Shown: one piece after another, positions 7,722-16,533 of the stretch
How the letters are laid out: the number at the start of each line of letters is the position of its first letter
How positions within the stretch are numbered: position 1 is the first letter of the stretch
Origin: M3007 sp043764095
Lineage (GTDB): Bacteria > Bacteroidota > Bacteroidia > Chitinophagales > Saprospiraceae
NCBI GenBank assembly: GCA_043764095.1
Contig: JAYUKX010000013.1
Coordinates: 10,771-74,770, forward strand
Reading direction: 5' to 3'
Length of the DNA stretch: 64,000 bases
Program-made: the position numbers and the translations under genes
Notes under the pieces: generated by a model
Told to the model about the DNA's origin: nothing
Database searches by the model: none
The model's input: only the letters and a program-made list of their open reading frames with translations

Positions 7722-10361
7722 ATGGAATTCGGAATAAACCTTTCCAATGATATTGACGCGACAGAGGAGACCAATCGCTGGAAATTTAGGGACTTAAAAA
7801 TATACGCATCTACCGAGTGGCTGGCAGATAATAAGAAAAAATACAGGCAGGTATTCGACCGCTTAGAAACGTCCTATGTCTATGCAGAACTCTCTTTTCA
7901 CAATAAAATGTACGATGTGGACGATTGGGAGGTGAACGTAGAATTGCGTTGTTTTTCTGTTAAAAAGCAACGAAAAGAAATCTGTGTGTTGCCTTTTCGC
8001 CGCAAAGTGAGCAAATTTGACCCCGTAGGTTATATCCGTGAAGGATGGGGCAATAAACAGGAGGGCATTTTTTGGAAACGCGGCCAATATTGCTGGGAAG
8101 CATGGATCGAAAATGAAAAAGTAGGTTCCAAAATTTTCTATGTAGAAGATGCTTCGCGCCCACTCACTAAAACAGATAATCCATACTGCCAATTATCGGG
8201 CCTTAAAATGTACGAAGGCCCTTATGATGATGTACCAGAGTTTGAGCGGCTTTATTTAAGTCGTTTTTCGGGTGAAGAAACCCGATATGTTTATGCAGAA
8301 GTCATTTTAAACAACCGCCTGACGGCGCGCCAGTGGAATTGCGAATTATTTATCAAATTCTACAACGATGCCCGCGAAATGAAAGGTCAGGTTGTACGCC
8401 TGCACAAAGTAGAAAAAGGCGACGAAACAATACGCCTCACCGCCGGTTGGGGCAGTAATGTGAAAGGTTCGTGGCGCACCGATCGCTATACCGCCGAGAT
8501 CATTTTTATGGATCAAGTACTCGGTGTTATGCAATTTGAAGTAGGCAACGATTGGGAAGAAGGTGCCAATAACGTTTGGTTGCCCGATAAAGGCATACAA
8601 GCACTTTCCGCTCAAAATGCCTCCGAAGATTCCGATAATTTTGAGGATGTAATGTCCAAACTAGATGTTTTGATTGGCCTCTCGGATATTAAATTCAAAG
8701 TACGCGAACACGCACAATATATTCAGTTCCTCCAATTGCGAAAAGAACGCGGTTTTGTGGAAAAAGATGGCATCAATGTCCATTCTGTTTTTGTGGGTAA
8801 CCCCGGAACTGGCAAAACGACCGTCGCCAAAATGATGGGTCGCCTCTACAAAAAAATGGGACTACTCTCCAAAGGGCATGTCCACGAAGTAGATCGCTCG
8901 GATATTGTAGGTGAATATATCGGCCAAACAGCCCCCAAAATGAAAGAAGCCATCGAAAGCGCACGCGGTGGCGTACTTTTTATCGATGAAGCGTATGCCC
9001 TTAGCCGATCACCAGAAGACAATAAGGATTTTGGCCGTGAAGCAGTGGAAATCCTCGTCCGTGAACTCTCCAACGGCGCGGGTGACTTGGCCATTATTGT
9101 GGCGGGTTACCCCAAGGAAATGAAAACATTCCTAGATTCCAACCCGGGTTTGCGCAGCCGTTTTAAAATGACTTTTGAGTTTCAGGATTATCTCCCACAG
9201 GAACTCAGTCAAATCGCTACTTATGCCTGTATCGAAAAAGAAATATCCTTCGACGATGATGCAAAAGTACTGCTCGATGAACTGATTACCGAAGCATTCC
9301 GCCGCCGCGATCGTACTTTTGGTAATGCCCGTTTTGTATATGATTTGGTGGACAAAGCAAAAATACAACTCGGCCTGCGCATGATGGCGCAAGCCAATGT
9401 TCGCTCCCTTTTACCCGAATCTTTAAAGGTGGTGAGCAAAACTGATGTGGAAAAAGTGCAACGCGAAACACGCCGACCATTGCCACATATTCCGATCGAC
9501 GAAAAACTGCTGGCACTGGCCATCCATGAATTGGATAGCCTAATCGGTATGCAAAATATCAAAAAAGACCTCAAAGAATTGGTCAATTTGGTGCGCTTTT
9601 ACCGCGAATCGGGGCGTAATGTACTAGGGCGTTTTTATTTACATACCGTTTTAATTGGCAATCCGGGTACGGGAAAAACCACCGTTGCGCGTATTTTAGC
9701 CAAAATATACAAAGCACTCGGTGTATTGGAACGTGGCCACACGGTGGAAACCGATCGCCAAGGTCTAGTAGCGGGGTTTGTGGGCCAAACGGCTACCAAA
9801 ACCGCCGAACGGGTGGAAGAAGCCCTAGGTGGCGTACTCTTTATCGACGAAGCTTACGCCCTCACCACCACAGGACGTAGCGCGCAAGGCGATTTTGGCG
9901 ACGAAGCCATCCAAACCTTGCTTAAACGCATGGAAGACCACCGCGGAGAGTTCTTTGTTTTCGTAGCAGGTTATCCCGAAAACATGGATAATTTCTTGAA
10001 AGCCAATCCGGGATTAGCAAGCCGATTTGATAAAATGTTGCGTTTTGAAGATTATTCACCCGACGAATTGCTCGAAATTGCGCTGTATATGTTCCGTCAG
10101 GAAGAATACCGCGTGGCCGAAGATGCTCGCGAATACCTCGGTCGATACCTTACTTTCTTGTACCAATACCGCGATAAGTATTTCGGTAATGCACGTACGG
10201 TACGTCAAGTAGTATTAGAAGCCATCAAAAATCAAAATCTCCGTGTGGCTGTAAGCCCAGGCGAGTACGACCACCACGATATAGTACTCAACGACGTGGC
10301 TTCATTTACTTTCGATAAAGAAAAACTAGTCGTGTATCAACGTAGAGGGATTGGATTTTAG
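7722..10361 (+). CDS. Tandem CbxX/CfqX-type AAA+ ATPase with duplicated N-terminal domain
   Basis: 879 residues with two complete AAA+ modules of the CbbX/SpoVK group. Module 1 has Walker A GNPGTGKT at 359-366 and Walker B VLFIDEA at 418-424. Module 2 has the same motifs at 646-653 and 705-711. Sensor and arginine regions (NPGLRSRF, NPGLASRF) are intact in both, so both may hydrolyse ATP. Residues of about 20-145 and 155-275 look like two copies of one beta-rich domain: each has a YVYAE segment, a W/N/EL segment and a GWG motif. There is no signal peptide; it is probably a cytoplasmic remodelling ATPase. No obvious substrate or Rubisco gene is nearby. A strong hairpin ends the gene, so it seems to be monocistronic. 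Confidence 0.88.
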   Translation: MEFGINLSNDIDATEETNRWKFRDLKIYASTEWLADNKKKYRQVFDRLETSYVYAELSFHNKMYDVDDWEVNVELRCFSVKKQRKEICVLPFRRKVSKFDPVGYIREGWGNKQEGIFWKRGQYCWEAWIENEKVGSKIFYVEDASRPLTKTDNPYCQLSGLKMYEGPYDDVPEFERLYLSRFSGEETRYVYAEVILNNRLTARQWNCELFIKFYNDAREMKGQVVRLHKVEKGDETIRLTAGWGSNVKGSWRTDRYTAEIIFMDQVLGVMQFEVGNDWEEGANNVWLPDKGIQALSAQNASEDSDNFEDVMSKLDVLIGLSDIKFKVREHAQYIQFLQLRKERGFVEKDGINVHSVFVGNPGTGKTTVAKMMGRLYKKMGLLSKGHVHEVDRSDIVGEYIGQTAPKMKEAIESARGGVLFIDEAYALSRSPEDNKDFGREAVEILVRELSNGAGDLAIIVAGYPKEMKTFLDSNPGLRSRFKMTFEFQDYLPQELSQIATYACIEKEISFDDDAKVLLDELITEAFRRRDRTFGNARFVYDLVDKAKIQLGLRMMAQANVRSLLPESLKVVSKTDVEKVQRETRRPLPHIPIDEKLLALAIHELDSLIGMQNIKKDLKELVNLVRFYRESGRNVLGRFYLHTVLIGNPGTGKTTVARILAKIYKALGVLERGHTVETDRQGLVAGFVGQTATKTAERVEEALGGVLFIDEAYALTTTGRSAQGDFGDEAIQTLLKRMEDHRGEFFVFVAGYPENMDNFLKANPGLASRFDKMLRFEDYSPDELLEIALYMFRQEEYRVAEDAREYLGRYLTFLYQYRDKYFGNARTVRQVVLEAIKNQNLRVAVSPGEYDHHDIVLNDVASFTFDKEKLVVYQRRGIGF

Positions 10362-10362
10362 G

Positions 10363-10406
10363 AATTAAGTACTTGGACACAATTAATTATGTCCAAGTAC
10401 TTAATT
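10363..10406 (+). terminator. Strong hairpin after the AAA+ gene
   Basis: Perfect 17-bp inverted repeat AATTAAGTACTTGGACA / TGTCCAAGTACTTAATT with a 10-base loop, starting right after the stop codon and followed by TTTTTG. A likely Rho-independent terminator. Confidence 0.8.
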
Positions 10407-10497
10407 TTTGAACATTGAGTATCAGAACATGATGATTAAAATAGGCCTTTTTGATGACTTCGATCACAAAAACTATTATTTAATCAAAACTTAACCC

Positions 10498-12078
10498 ATG
10501 GTTTCCATTGAGTCTCCAATAACCGCCCGACTTTTGCAGATTAAAAAAACACTACGTATGGTCAGCAAGATACTAACTAAAACCAGTAAATGGGAGGAAA
10601 TGACCAAAGATTTTCGCCTTACTTCCGCACAAAAACAATTAAATCAATTAGACCTACTCTTAAAAAAGGCAAAAAAAACAGCATTTGGCCGTTATTATGA
10701 TTTTGCCAATATCCTAAAATCTACTAATCCAGCAGATAGTTATCGGCGCAATGTGCCAGCCATGGATTACAATACCATTTATGATCGCTGGTGGTCGCAA
10801 GCCTACCTGCACGATGTACCAGATATTTGTTGGCCCGGTTTAACACCTTATTACGCACTATCAAGTGGCACCAGTCAAGCCGCTACCAAGTATATCCCCG
10901 TTACCGATGATATGTTGGGCTATATGAAGCGCGGTGCTAGAAAAATGCTGGTAGCCGCCTCTTCTTACGACTTGCCGGCCCGCCAATACGCCAAACAAAT
11001 GCTGATGGTCGGTTCTTGTACGCAACCCAAATGGGAAGGGCAGCACCATACTGGCGATTTGTCGGGTATTCTTGGCCTTAATCGCCCATTGTGGATGGAA
11101 CGGCTTTATCGACCAGGAAGAGCCATTAGCGACTTACCCGACTGGAACGACCGCATTGAATTGATAGCCACAGAAGCCCCAAAGTGGGATATTGGTTTTG
11201 CAGTGAGCAATCCGATGTGGTTACAATTGATACTAGAACGCGTTATTGAAAAACACAAATTGGAGCATATCCACGAAATATGGCCCAATTTCTCTTTGTA
11301 TGTGCATGGTGGCGTGTTTTTTGAGCCTTATAAGCATAATTTTGAGCAATTATTGGGCAAACCCATTGGCTATTTGGATAGCTATATGGCTTCCGAAGGA
11401 TTATTTGCGTGGCAGCGCACTCCCGAAAACCGATCCATGAAACTCATCGCAAACGGTGGCATTTATTTCGAATTTGTGCCTTTTAACGATGAACAATTTG
11501 ATGAAGATGGCAACCTGCGCTCCGAGTATCCAACCAGCCTGAACCTAGATGAAGTAGTGGAAGGACAAAACTACGCCATGTTGATTAGTACCTGCGCAGG
11601 CGCATGGCGTTATCTGCTAGGCGACACTTTGATTTTTACCGATGTGGCTGCCCGTGAGTTTCGCTTAAGTGGCCGCACCAAACAGTATCTTTCGGTTTGT
11701 GGCGAACACTTGTCCATTGATAATTTGAATGAAGCCGTACGACGCGTAGATGAGGCATTTAATGCAGGCATCAAAGAATTTACGGTGGCTGGTTTGGCAA
11801 ATGGCGCACGCTGGGCACACCAATGGTATATCAGTTGTAGTAATCCTGAAATTTTGCCAACTACTTTGGCGCAGGCAATAGACAAAGAACTCGGTATTTT
11901 GAACGAAGATTACGCCGTAGAACGCGCTTATGCACTCAATGAAGTGCGGTTGGATATTGTACCTAACTCCTTATTTATGGACTGGCTTTCCGAACGTGGC
12001 AAAATGAACGGACAAGCCAAAATACCACGGGTATTAAAAGGACAACAATTAGCAGATTTTCAGGCATTTATAGGTTAA
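10498..12078 (+). CDS. GH3-family acyl-adenylating enzyme
   Basis: 526 residues, the usual length for the GH3 auxin-responsive-promoter family, whose plant members adenylate carboxylic acids and join them to amino acids. The ATP-binding loop is visible as LSSGTSQAATKYIP (121-134). Further family segments are MASEGLFAW and YLLGDTLIFTD, followed by a C-terminal domain with the GEHLSIDNLNEAV stretch. There is no signal peptide. Bacterial members are mostly uncharacterised, so the acid and acceptor are unknown. An ATG 60 bases downstream is an alternative start. It has its own upstream gap after a terminator. Confidence 0.88.
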   Translation: MVSIESPITARLLQIKKTLRMVSKILTKTSKWEEMTKDFRLTSAQKQLNQLDLLLKKAKKTAFGRYYDFANILKSTNPADSYRRNVPAMDYNTIYDRWWSQAYLHDVPDICWPGLTPYYALSSGTSQAATKYIPVTDDMLGYMKRGARKMLVAASSYDLPARQYAKQMLMVGSCTQPKWEGQHHTGDLSGILGLNRPLWMERLYRPGRAISDLPDWNDRIELIATEAPKWDIGFAVSNPMWLQLILERVIEKHKLEHIHEIWPNFSLYVHGGVFFEPYKHNFEQLLGKPIGYLDSYMASEGLFAWQRTPENRSMKLIANGGIYFEFVPFNDEQFDEDGNLRSEYPTSLNLDEVVEGQNYAMLISTCAGAWRYLLGDTLIFTDVAAREFRLSGRTKQYLSVCGEHLSIDNLNEAVRRVDEAFNAGIKEFTVAGLANGARWAHQWYISCSNPEILPTTLAQAIDKELGILNEDYAVERAYALNEVRLDIVPNSLFMDWLSERGKMNGQAKIPRVLKGQQLADFQAFIG

Positions 12079-12230
12079 GATAAATTACAATTAAATAGAT
12101 GCTCTTTGAGTACCCTCATCCTCTAAATAATTAGCATTTGGTGGGGGATGGGGTAACCGTTTAAAGAGACTCGAAAATTGTAGGCATTATTGTATTTGCC
12201 CCATATTTGTTGTATCTACTGACACAAGAA

Positions 12231-12283
12231 AAAGGGAGTATCCCTAAAGTACTATTGGGAGATAGGGCTTGAAACGCTCACTT
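12231..12283. repeat. Short duplicated sequence, copy 1
   Basis: About 53 bases starting AAAGGGAGTATCCC recur at 13201-13253 with a handful of differences. It contains the partial hairpin TCCC...GGGA around AGTACT. This copy is non-coding and lies just after the stop of the unknown minus-strand gene; the other copy runs into a coding end. Confidence 0.8.
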
Positions 12284-12292
12284 ACACGAATG

Positions 12293-13078
12293 TTAATCAG
12301 CCAATCCCACTACCCAAATCGTGATAGTTCGTTCGGCATCATTTACGGTAACAGGCAGATCGGGACTCACCACTAATGGGAAAAAAATGCGGTTATCGAA
12401 ACCCTTGAACAAACGCAACTCGTGGTTCGAAAACGGATCGCTATAGTAGTCAAAAAGGGTTTGTGTTTGGGCTACCATTCGCTCAAAACTAAACCAATTA
12501 TCCGCATCAAAGCGATAAAACCACAAGGCAAAAGCATAAGCCGCTTCGGCGGTGCTGTTGGTATAGGTATCTATGAAAGCCGTTTCGAGATCGGCAGTTT
12601 TTTGTTGAGCCTCGTCTTCATCGTAGCCAGCAGTTTCCATTGCTGCTCTTACCGCCAGTTGGCGCACTATTTGCCGAAAATGTTCAGGATGATTGACCAT
12701 GTTTTGGTGTTCTTCATCTGTTTCAGACACCCATTCGTGCCGCAACATCGTCCAATTGCTGAGCAAAATACTTTGGTCAAATAAAGCTTTTTCAAACGCT
12801 ACTGACGCGGGTATATTGAAAGTAAAAGCCAAATCACTCATTTTGTCAGGCCCCACGCCCGGAATTGCGTCTATTTGAGCCAATTCTCGAAACCGACGAC
12901 CTGGTATCGCGTTTCTGACTTGTAGTATTCGTTTGGCCAAAGACAACCGAAATGCCTCGTTTTCATTATCGTTGGGGTCGTCCAATACGCCTTGGACGAT
13001 GTCGGCTGGCTTTTGAACATTATTAAAAAATTGGACGATTCGGGACGCCACCCACGGGGCTATTTCTATGTTTTTCAT
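12293..13078 (-). CDS. Unknown protein with helix-hairpin-helix-like motif
   Basis: 261 residues from the ATG at 13078 (MKNIEIAPWVASRIV); upstream codons look like untranslated sequence. I do not recognise a named family. Around residues 65-85 the segment AQIDAIPGVGPDKMSDLA looks like a helix-hairpin-helix, usually a non-specific DNA contact or protein interaction motif. The middle is helical and acidic. The C-terminus (FPLVVSPDLPVTVNDAERT) is beta-like. No signal peptide or membrane helix. It lies 143 bases downstream of the aldose-epimerase gene on the same strand, and both 3' ends carry the same 53-bp repeat. Confidence 0.6.
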   Translation of the reverse strand: MKNIEIAPWVASRIVQFFNNVQKPADIVQGVLDDPNDNENEAFRLSLAKRILQVRNAIPGRRFRELAQIDAIPGVGPDKMSDLAFTFNIPASVAFEKALFDQSILLSNWTMLRHEWVSETDEEHQNMVNHPEHFRQIVRQLAVRAAMETAGYDEDEAQQKTADLETAFIDTYTNSTAEAAYAFALWFYRFDADNWFSFERMVAQTQTLFDYYSDPFSNHELRLFKGFDNRIFFPLVVSPDLPVTVNDAERTITIWVVGLAD

Positions 13079-13200
13079 GGATACAAAAGTAGCAGGAATT
13101 GGGTAACAATACAATAAACAAACTACAGACTTAACCTATATTTATTATCTCGGGTTGCGCACATCGACGTTTAACAGAAGGTGTTTGAAGTCTATTCATA

Positions 13201-13253
13201 AAAGGGAGTATCCCAAAAGTACTATTGGGAGATAGGACTTGATACGCCTACTT
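13201..13253. repeat. Short duplicated sequence, copy 2
   Basis: Second copy of the 53-base repeat at 12231. It can form the hairpin TCCCAA/TTGGGA with an 8-base loop. It spans the stop codon and last ten codons of the aldose-epimerase-like gene, so part of that protein's C-terminus is encoded by the repeat. Confidence 0.8.
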
Positions 13254-14160
13254 CCACCAAAAAATCACCGCTCCACACCGCACCAGGCTGCAAAGACACC
13301 AATCCATCCCCATTATTGAACGCATCTACGTTACAAGACATGGGTTCCAAGGCTATACTGGTACGGTGTGGTGGCGTAAATATTTGGAAGTAAGGAAATA
13401 TTGCAGATTTAGCACGCATTGTTAATTGGCGGCCAGCCCCTTCTATCCGCAGTGCATAATCGTTATTGGCCAAAAAACAATTGTCCAAAAAGGTATCACC
13501 CAAGGCTTCCATTTTTTCAAACCGACCAAACACAGGTGTATCACCCGTAGGAATCATTCGGTCGTCAATAGCCACGATTTGGCAATGGGGCATTTCCAAA
13601 GTAGTATCGGCTACTTCGGGCGTAAGTCGAAAATAAGGATGCCACCCAAAGCCTACAGGGATAGCCGTATTGTACTTGTTTTCGACCCGCACCGAGGTTT
13701 CAAATTGACCGTTGTCTTTAATTGTAAACGTCATTTCCAAAGTACAAGGGAATGGATAATAGTCCAAATCTCCATCGTAATCCTGCCGGATGGTACAACT
13801 AGCAGCATCTTCCTCGGTATTAGATGCCACCAGTCCGAACGGTCGGCTGCGCGCAAAACCATGTATCGAATTTTGGGTAGAAGCATTATTAATCGGGAAC
13901 TGACGGGTTTCGCCTTGCCAAAAATAGCGGCCATCGCGTAGGCGATTGGGGAAAGGAAACAAAATCGCAGATTTACCCCATTTGGCTTCTGTAAGTTCTT
14001 CAGGAGTGGTATAACCATCTAAAATAGATTGACCATTGAACCAAATATCCAACACCGTTCCACCTACTTCGGGTACAATAGAAAAACCATTGCCAGTACG
14101 AGCATTTTCAAAAATATATTGCTGATAGCCCCCAAAAGCCAATTCTTTGATTTGATACAT
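13222..14160 (-). CDS. Aldose 1-epimerase-like protein
   Basis: 312 residues with the galactose mutarotase fold. Substrate-site residues are in place: the NRLRDGRYFWQG segment near 72-83, His100 in NSIHGFARSRPF, His174 in GWHPYF, and the catalytic Glu272 in IALEPMSCNVDAF. It should interconvert sugar anomers in the cytoplasm, as there is no signal peptide. Sequence alone does not separate galactose mutarotase from hexose-6-phosphate or other family specificities. The final ten residues (about VEVGVSSPISQ) are encoded by a repeat shared with the intergenic 12231-12283 sequence, hinting at a 3'-end rearrangement. Confidence 0.85.
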   Translation of the reverse strand: MYQIKELAFGGYQQYIFENARTGNGFSIVPEVGGTVLDIWFNGQSILDGYTTPEELTEAKWGKSAILFPFPNRLRDGRYFWQGETRQFPINNASTQNSIHGFARSRPFGLVASNTEEDAASCTIRQDYDGDLDYYPFPCTLEMTFTIKDNGQFETSVRVENKYNTAIPVGFGWHPYFRLTPEVADTTLEMPHCQIVAIDDRMIPTGDTPVFGRFEKMEALGDTFLDNCFLANNDYALRIEGAGRQLTMRAKSAIFPYFQIFTPPHRTSIALEPMSCNVDAFNNGDGLVSLQPGAVWSGDFLVEVGVSSPISQ

Positions 14161-14297
14161 CGTTTAAAATCAGTTTATTGGGCGAAGATAAAGCAAAGTT
14201 TTTTCCCCAAACAAAAAATAAGCAATTACAACGAACCCCAACAATTATTCTATTTGGAGGTGATAAAATTAATTTTATAAAAAAACTTTGATAAAAT

Positions 14298-14330
14298 TTG
14301 GCAAATACAAAACTAAAAGCAATATATTTA
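14298..14330 (+). promoter_or_regulatory. Probable promoter of the CBS-domain gene
   Basis: TTG at 14298-14300 and TATATTTA at 14323-14330 resemble the Bacteroidota -33/-7 pair (the last base of the -7 box is A rather than G). The leader would be about 60 bases. Confidence 0.4.
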
Positions 14331-14395
14331 CACTCGTAAACTATTTATGCCAAATGGATTGTACTATTTTTCAAAATCTATAAACCACTAACACT

Positions 14396-14830
14396 ATGCT
14401 CACTGTACGACAATTACTCGATGGCAAAGCCCACAATCAGGTATGGGCCATGCACCCCGACCAAACCGTTATCGAAGCACTTGAACTCATGGCCGAAAAG
14501 AATATTGGTGCCATTATGGTGATGAATGACGGCGATCTAGTTGGTATTTTCTCTGAACGCGATTATGCTCGAAGGGGCATTCTGCAAGGCCGAAAAGCCA
14601 AAACTACTCCCTTGAGCGAAGTAATGACAGGAGGCGTATTTACCATCAAATCCATTCAAAATATACAAGATTGTATGGAAATTATGTCGGGTAAACATAT
14701 CCGTCATTTACCAGTAAGCCAAGATGGTAAAATTATAGGCATTTTAAGTATCAGTGATATCGTAACAGCAATGCTTAAAGAGCAAGAAGGGCGTATTCAA
14801 AGTTTGGAGCAGTATATTACGGGGTATTAA
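14396..14830 (+). CDS. CBS-domain pair protein
   Basis: 144 residues made up almost wholly of two CBS domains, roughly 15-70 (PDQTVIEALELMAEKNIGAI, GIFSERDYARR) and 80-135 (IRHLPVSQDGKIIGILSISDIV). Such stand-alone CBS pairs bind adenine nucleotides and act as energy sensors on partner proteins. No catalytic or membrane segment is present and the partner is unknown. The next gene starts 34 bases downstream but has its own promoter box. Confidence 0.9.
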   Translation: MLTVRQLLDGKAHNQVWAMHPDQTVIEALELMAEKNIGAIMVMNDGDLVGIFSERDYARRGILQGRKAKTTPLSEVMTGGVFTIKSIQNIQDCMEIMSGKHIRHLPVSQDGKIIGILSISDIVTAMLKEQEGRIQSLEQYITGY

Positions 14831-14852
14831 GGAACGAGTAAACAATATTTCT

Positions 14853-14860
14853 TACCTTTG
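14853..14860 (+). promoter_or_regulatory. -7 box abutting the esterase start codon
   Basis: TACCTTTG ends only four bases before the ATG at 14865. With transcription starting about seven bases after the box, the mRNA would begin at or within the start codon, that is, be leaderless. Confidence 0.5.
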
Positions 14861-14864
14861 CTGC

Positions 14865-16025
14865 ATGAAAAAATTACTCCTTTTTGTGCTCGTCTGCACA
14901 TTAAACGCCCCGTTGGTTGCACAAACCACCATCGTTGACTCCATTTTTAGTGGCGGCTTATGGCGCGATTACCGATTGTACAAACCTGCTTCGTACGATG
15001 GTACTAAACCTGTGCCATTAATACTCAACTTGCACGGTTATTCGTCCAATAATTTTGAACAAGAATTTTATGCTGATTTCAAAGGACTTGCTGATACTGC
15101 CAATTTTTTAGTACTATTGCCCAATGGAACGTTCAACAACCAAGGCGAACGGTATTGGAATGTGTTCAATAACCCTTCTGCAGTGGACGATGTGGCTTTT
15201 ATTGGTCAATTATTGGATAGTATTGAAGGCCATTACAATATTGATAAAAATCGGATTTATAGTACTGGAATGAGTAATGGCGGTTTCTTGAGTTATACCT
15301 TGGCCTGCGAAATGAATGACCGTATTGCAGCGATTGCTTCTGTAACGGGAAGCATGACACAAGCAAATTTGAACGCTTGTGTGCCCGGTCGCCCTGTCCC
15401 AGTGATGGAAATACACGGCACTGCCGACGATGTGGTACCTTACACTGGCAATGTCCTTTTAGGTTTTGTTGCGATTCCAACCTTGGTGAACAAATGGGTA
15501 ACCTTAAACGGATGTAATACAACACCTATACAAGAAAGTATTCCAAATATTAATACCACCGATAATTGCACCGCCGAACGGTTCTTATATACGGGTGGTT
15601 TTAGAGGATCTACGGTAGAACACTATAAAATAACTGGCGGCGGACACACTTGGCCCGGTACTGCTTTTACTTTTGTTGGTGTGACCAATAGCGATTTTAA
15701 GGCTAGTAATGAAATTTGGCGATTTTTTAACCAATATCGCTTAAATACCCTTACCGATACGCGCCCAATTGCCAATGATCCAACACTATTGCGCATCATG
15801 CCCAATCCTGTGCATGATTATTTTACGTTGCAAATCAATAATACAACAAGTCTGCGCCAAATTAGAACCTATAATATAATGGGACAATTGATCGCTGATA
15901 CAAAAATATCCGAGGGTACCACAACCCAAACCGTATCTACTGCCGGATGGACAAAAGGTCTGTATATTGTGCGGGTAACGGCTCAAAATGGCACAGAGGC
16001 CACACAGACTATTGTAGTGGAATAA
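14865..16025 (+). CDS. Secreted PHB-depolymerase/feruloyl-esterase-like hydrolase with T9SS sorting domain
   Basis: 386 residues. The signal peptide ends near VAQ (20). An alpha/beta-hydrolase of the LpqC / esterase PHB-depolymerase group follows: oxyanion region LNLHGYSS, nucleophile Ser137 in GMSNGG, acid Asp188 or 189 in HGTADDVVPY, and His261 in GGGHTWPG. Residues of about 305-386 form a Type IX secretion sorting domain (IMPNPVHDYF, IRTYNIMGQLI, GLYIVRVTAQNG). The enzyme is therefore probably exported to the surface or medium to cleave an ester, perhaps on plant polysaccharide or polyester. The substrate is not determined by sequence. Confidence 0.88.
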   Translation: MKKLLLFVLVCTLNAPLVAQTTIVDSIFSGGLWRDYRLYKPASYDGTKPVPLILNLHGYSSNNFEQEFYADFKGLADTANFLVLLPNGTFNNQGERYWNVFNNPSAVDDVAFIGQLLDSIEGHYNIDKNRIYSTGMSNGGFLSYTLACEMNDRIAAIASVTGSMTQANLNACVPGRPVPVMEIHGTADDVVPYTGNVLLGFVAIPTLVNKWVTLNGCNTTPIQESIPNINTTDNCTAERFLYTGGFRGSTVEHYKITGGGHTWPGTAFTFVGVTNSDFKASNEIWRFFNQYRLNTLTDTRPIANDPTLLRIMPNPVHDYFTLQINNTTSLRQIRTYNIMGQLIADTKISEGTTTQTVSTAGWTKGLYIVRVTAQNGTEATQTIVVE

Positions 16026-16050
16026 TACGTTTATTAGGTAGAGTACTTAA

Positions 16051-16460
16051 CAGGGTTTTCGTATATAGATTTAGGTGCAGCGCACCGTAATATTTGTAGC
16101 AAAAATTGGCGAAATCAAGTTTAGGAGGTGCAGCGCACCGTAATATTTGTAGCAAAAATTGGCGAAATCGAGTTTGGAGGTGCAGCGCACCGCAATATTT
16201 GTAGCAAAAATTGGCGAAATCGAGTTTGGAGGTGCAGCGCACCGTGACATTAAATTTAATATTGCGGTGCGCTGCACCTTCAAAACGCGGAAAACATATC
16301 ATTGCTACAAATATTGCGGTGCGCTGCACCTCCAAAACGCGGAAAACATATCATTGCTACAAATATTGCGGTGCGCTGCACCTCCAAAACGCGGAAAAAT
16401 CATCATTGCTACTACAAATGTTACGGTGCGCTGCACCTAAATTTATATGAGAAAACCCTG
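16051..16460. mobile_element. CAGGG modular palindromic element, full copy (MITE-like)
   Basis: 410-bp non-coding element. Ends are inverted (CAGGGTTTTC...GAAAACCCTG, with similarity running about 40 bases inward). The left arm has four GGTGCAGCGCACC palindromes (16074, 16127, 16179, 16231) separated by three 52-53-bp A units. The right arm has four reverse palindromes (16266, 16318, 16370, 16425) separated by three B units. The centre is ACATTAAATTTAATATT, itself palindromic. It is flanked by GAGTACTTAA and AGTACTTTAA, probably a target duplication with one indel. No transposase is inside. Frames across it encode only repeat translation and are not genes. Confidence 0.85.
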
Positions 16461-16502
16461 AGTACTTTAAACATGAAGTACTTAGATTCAATTTATTTGC
16501 CT

Positions 16503-16510
16503 TACTTTTG
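16503..16510 (+). promoter_or_regulatory. -7 box for the small lipoprotein gene
   Basis: TACTTTTG fits TAnnTTTG and lies 23 bases before the ATG at 16534. No clear -33 element; the sequence upstream belongs to the flank of the palindromic element. Confidence 0.45.
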
Positions 16511-16533
16511 CCACTTCATAAAACAAAATAGTT

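Noticed and set aside
16073..16440. CRISPR-like array of repeats with 52-53-bp spacing
   Set aside because: The spacers are nearly identical to each other within an arm, the arms are inverted copies, and no cas genes are present, so it is a palindromic element rather than a CRISPR.
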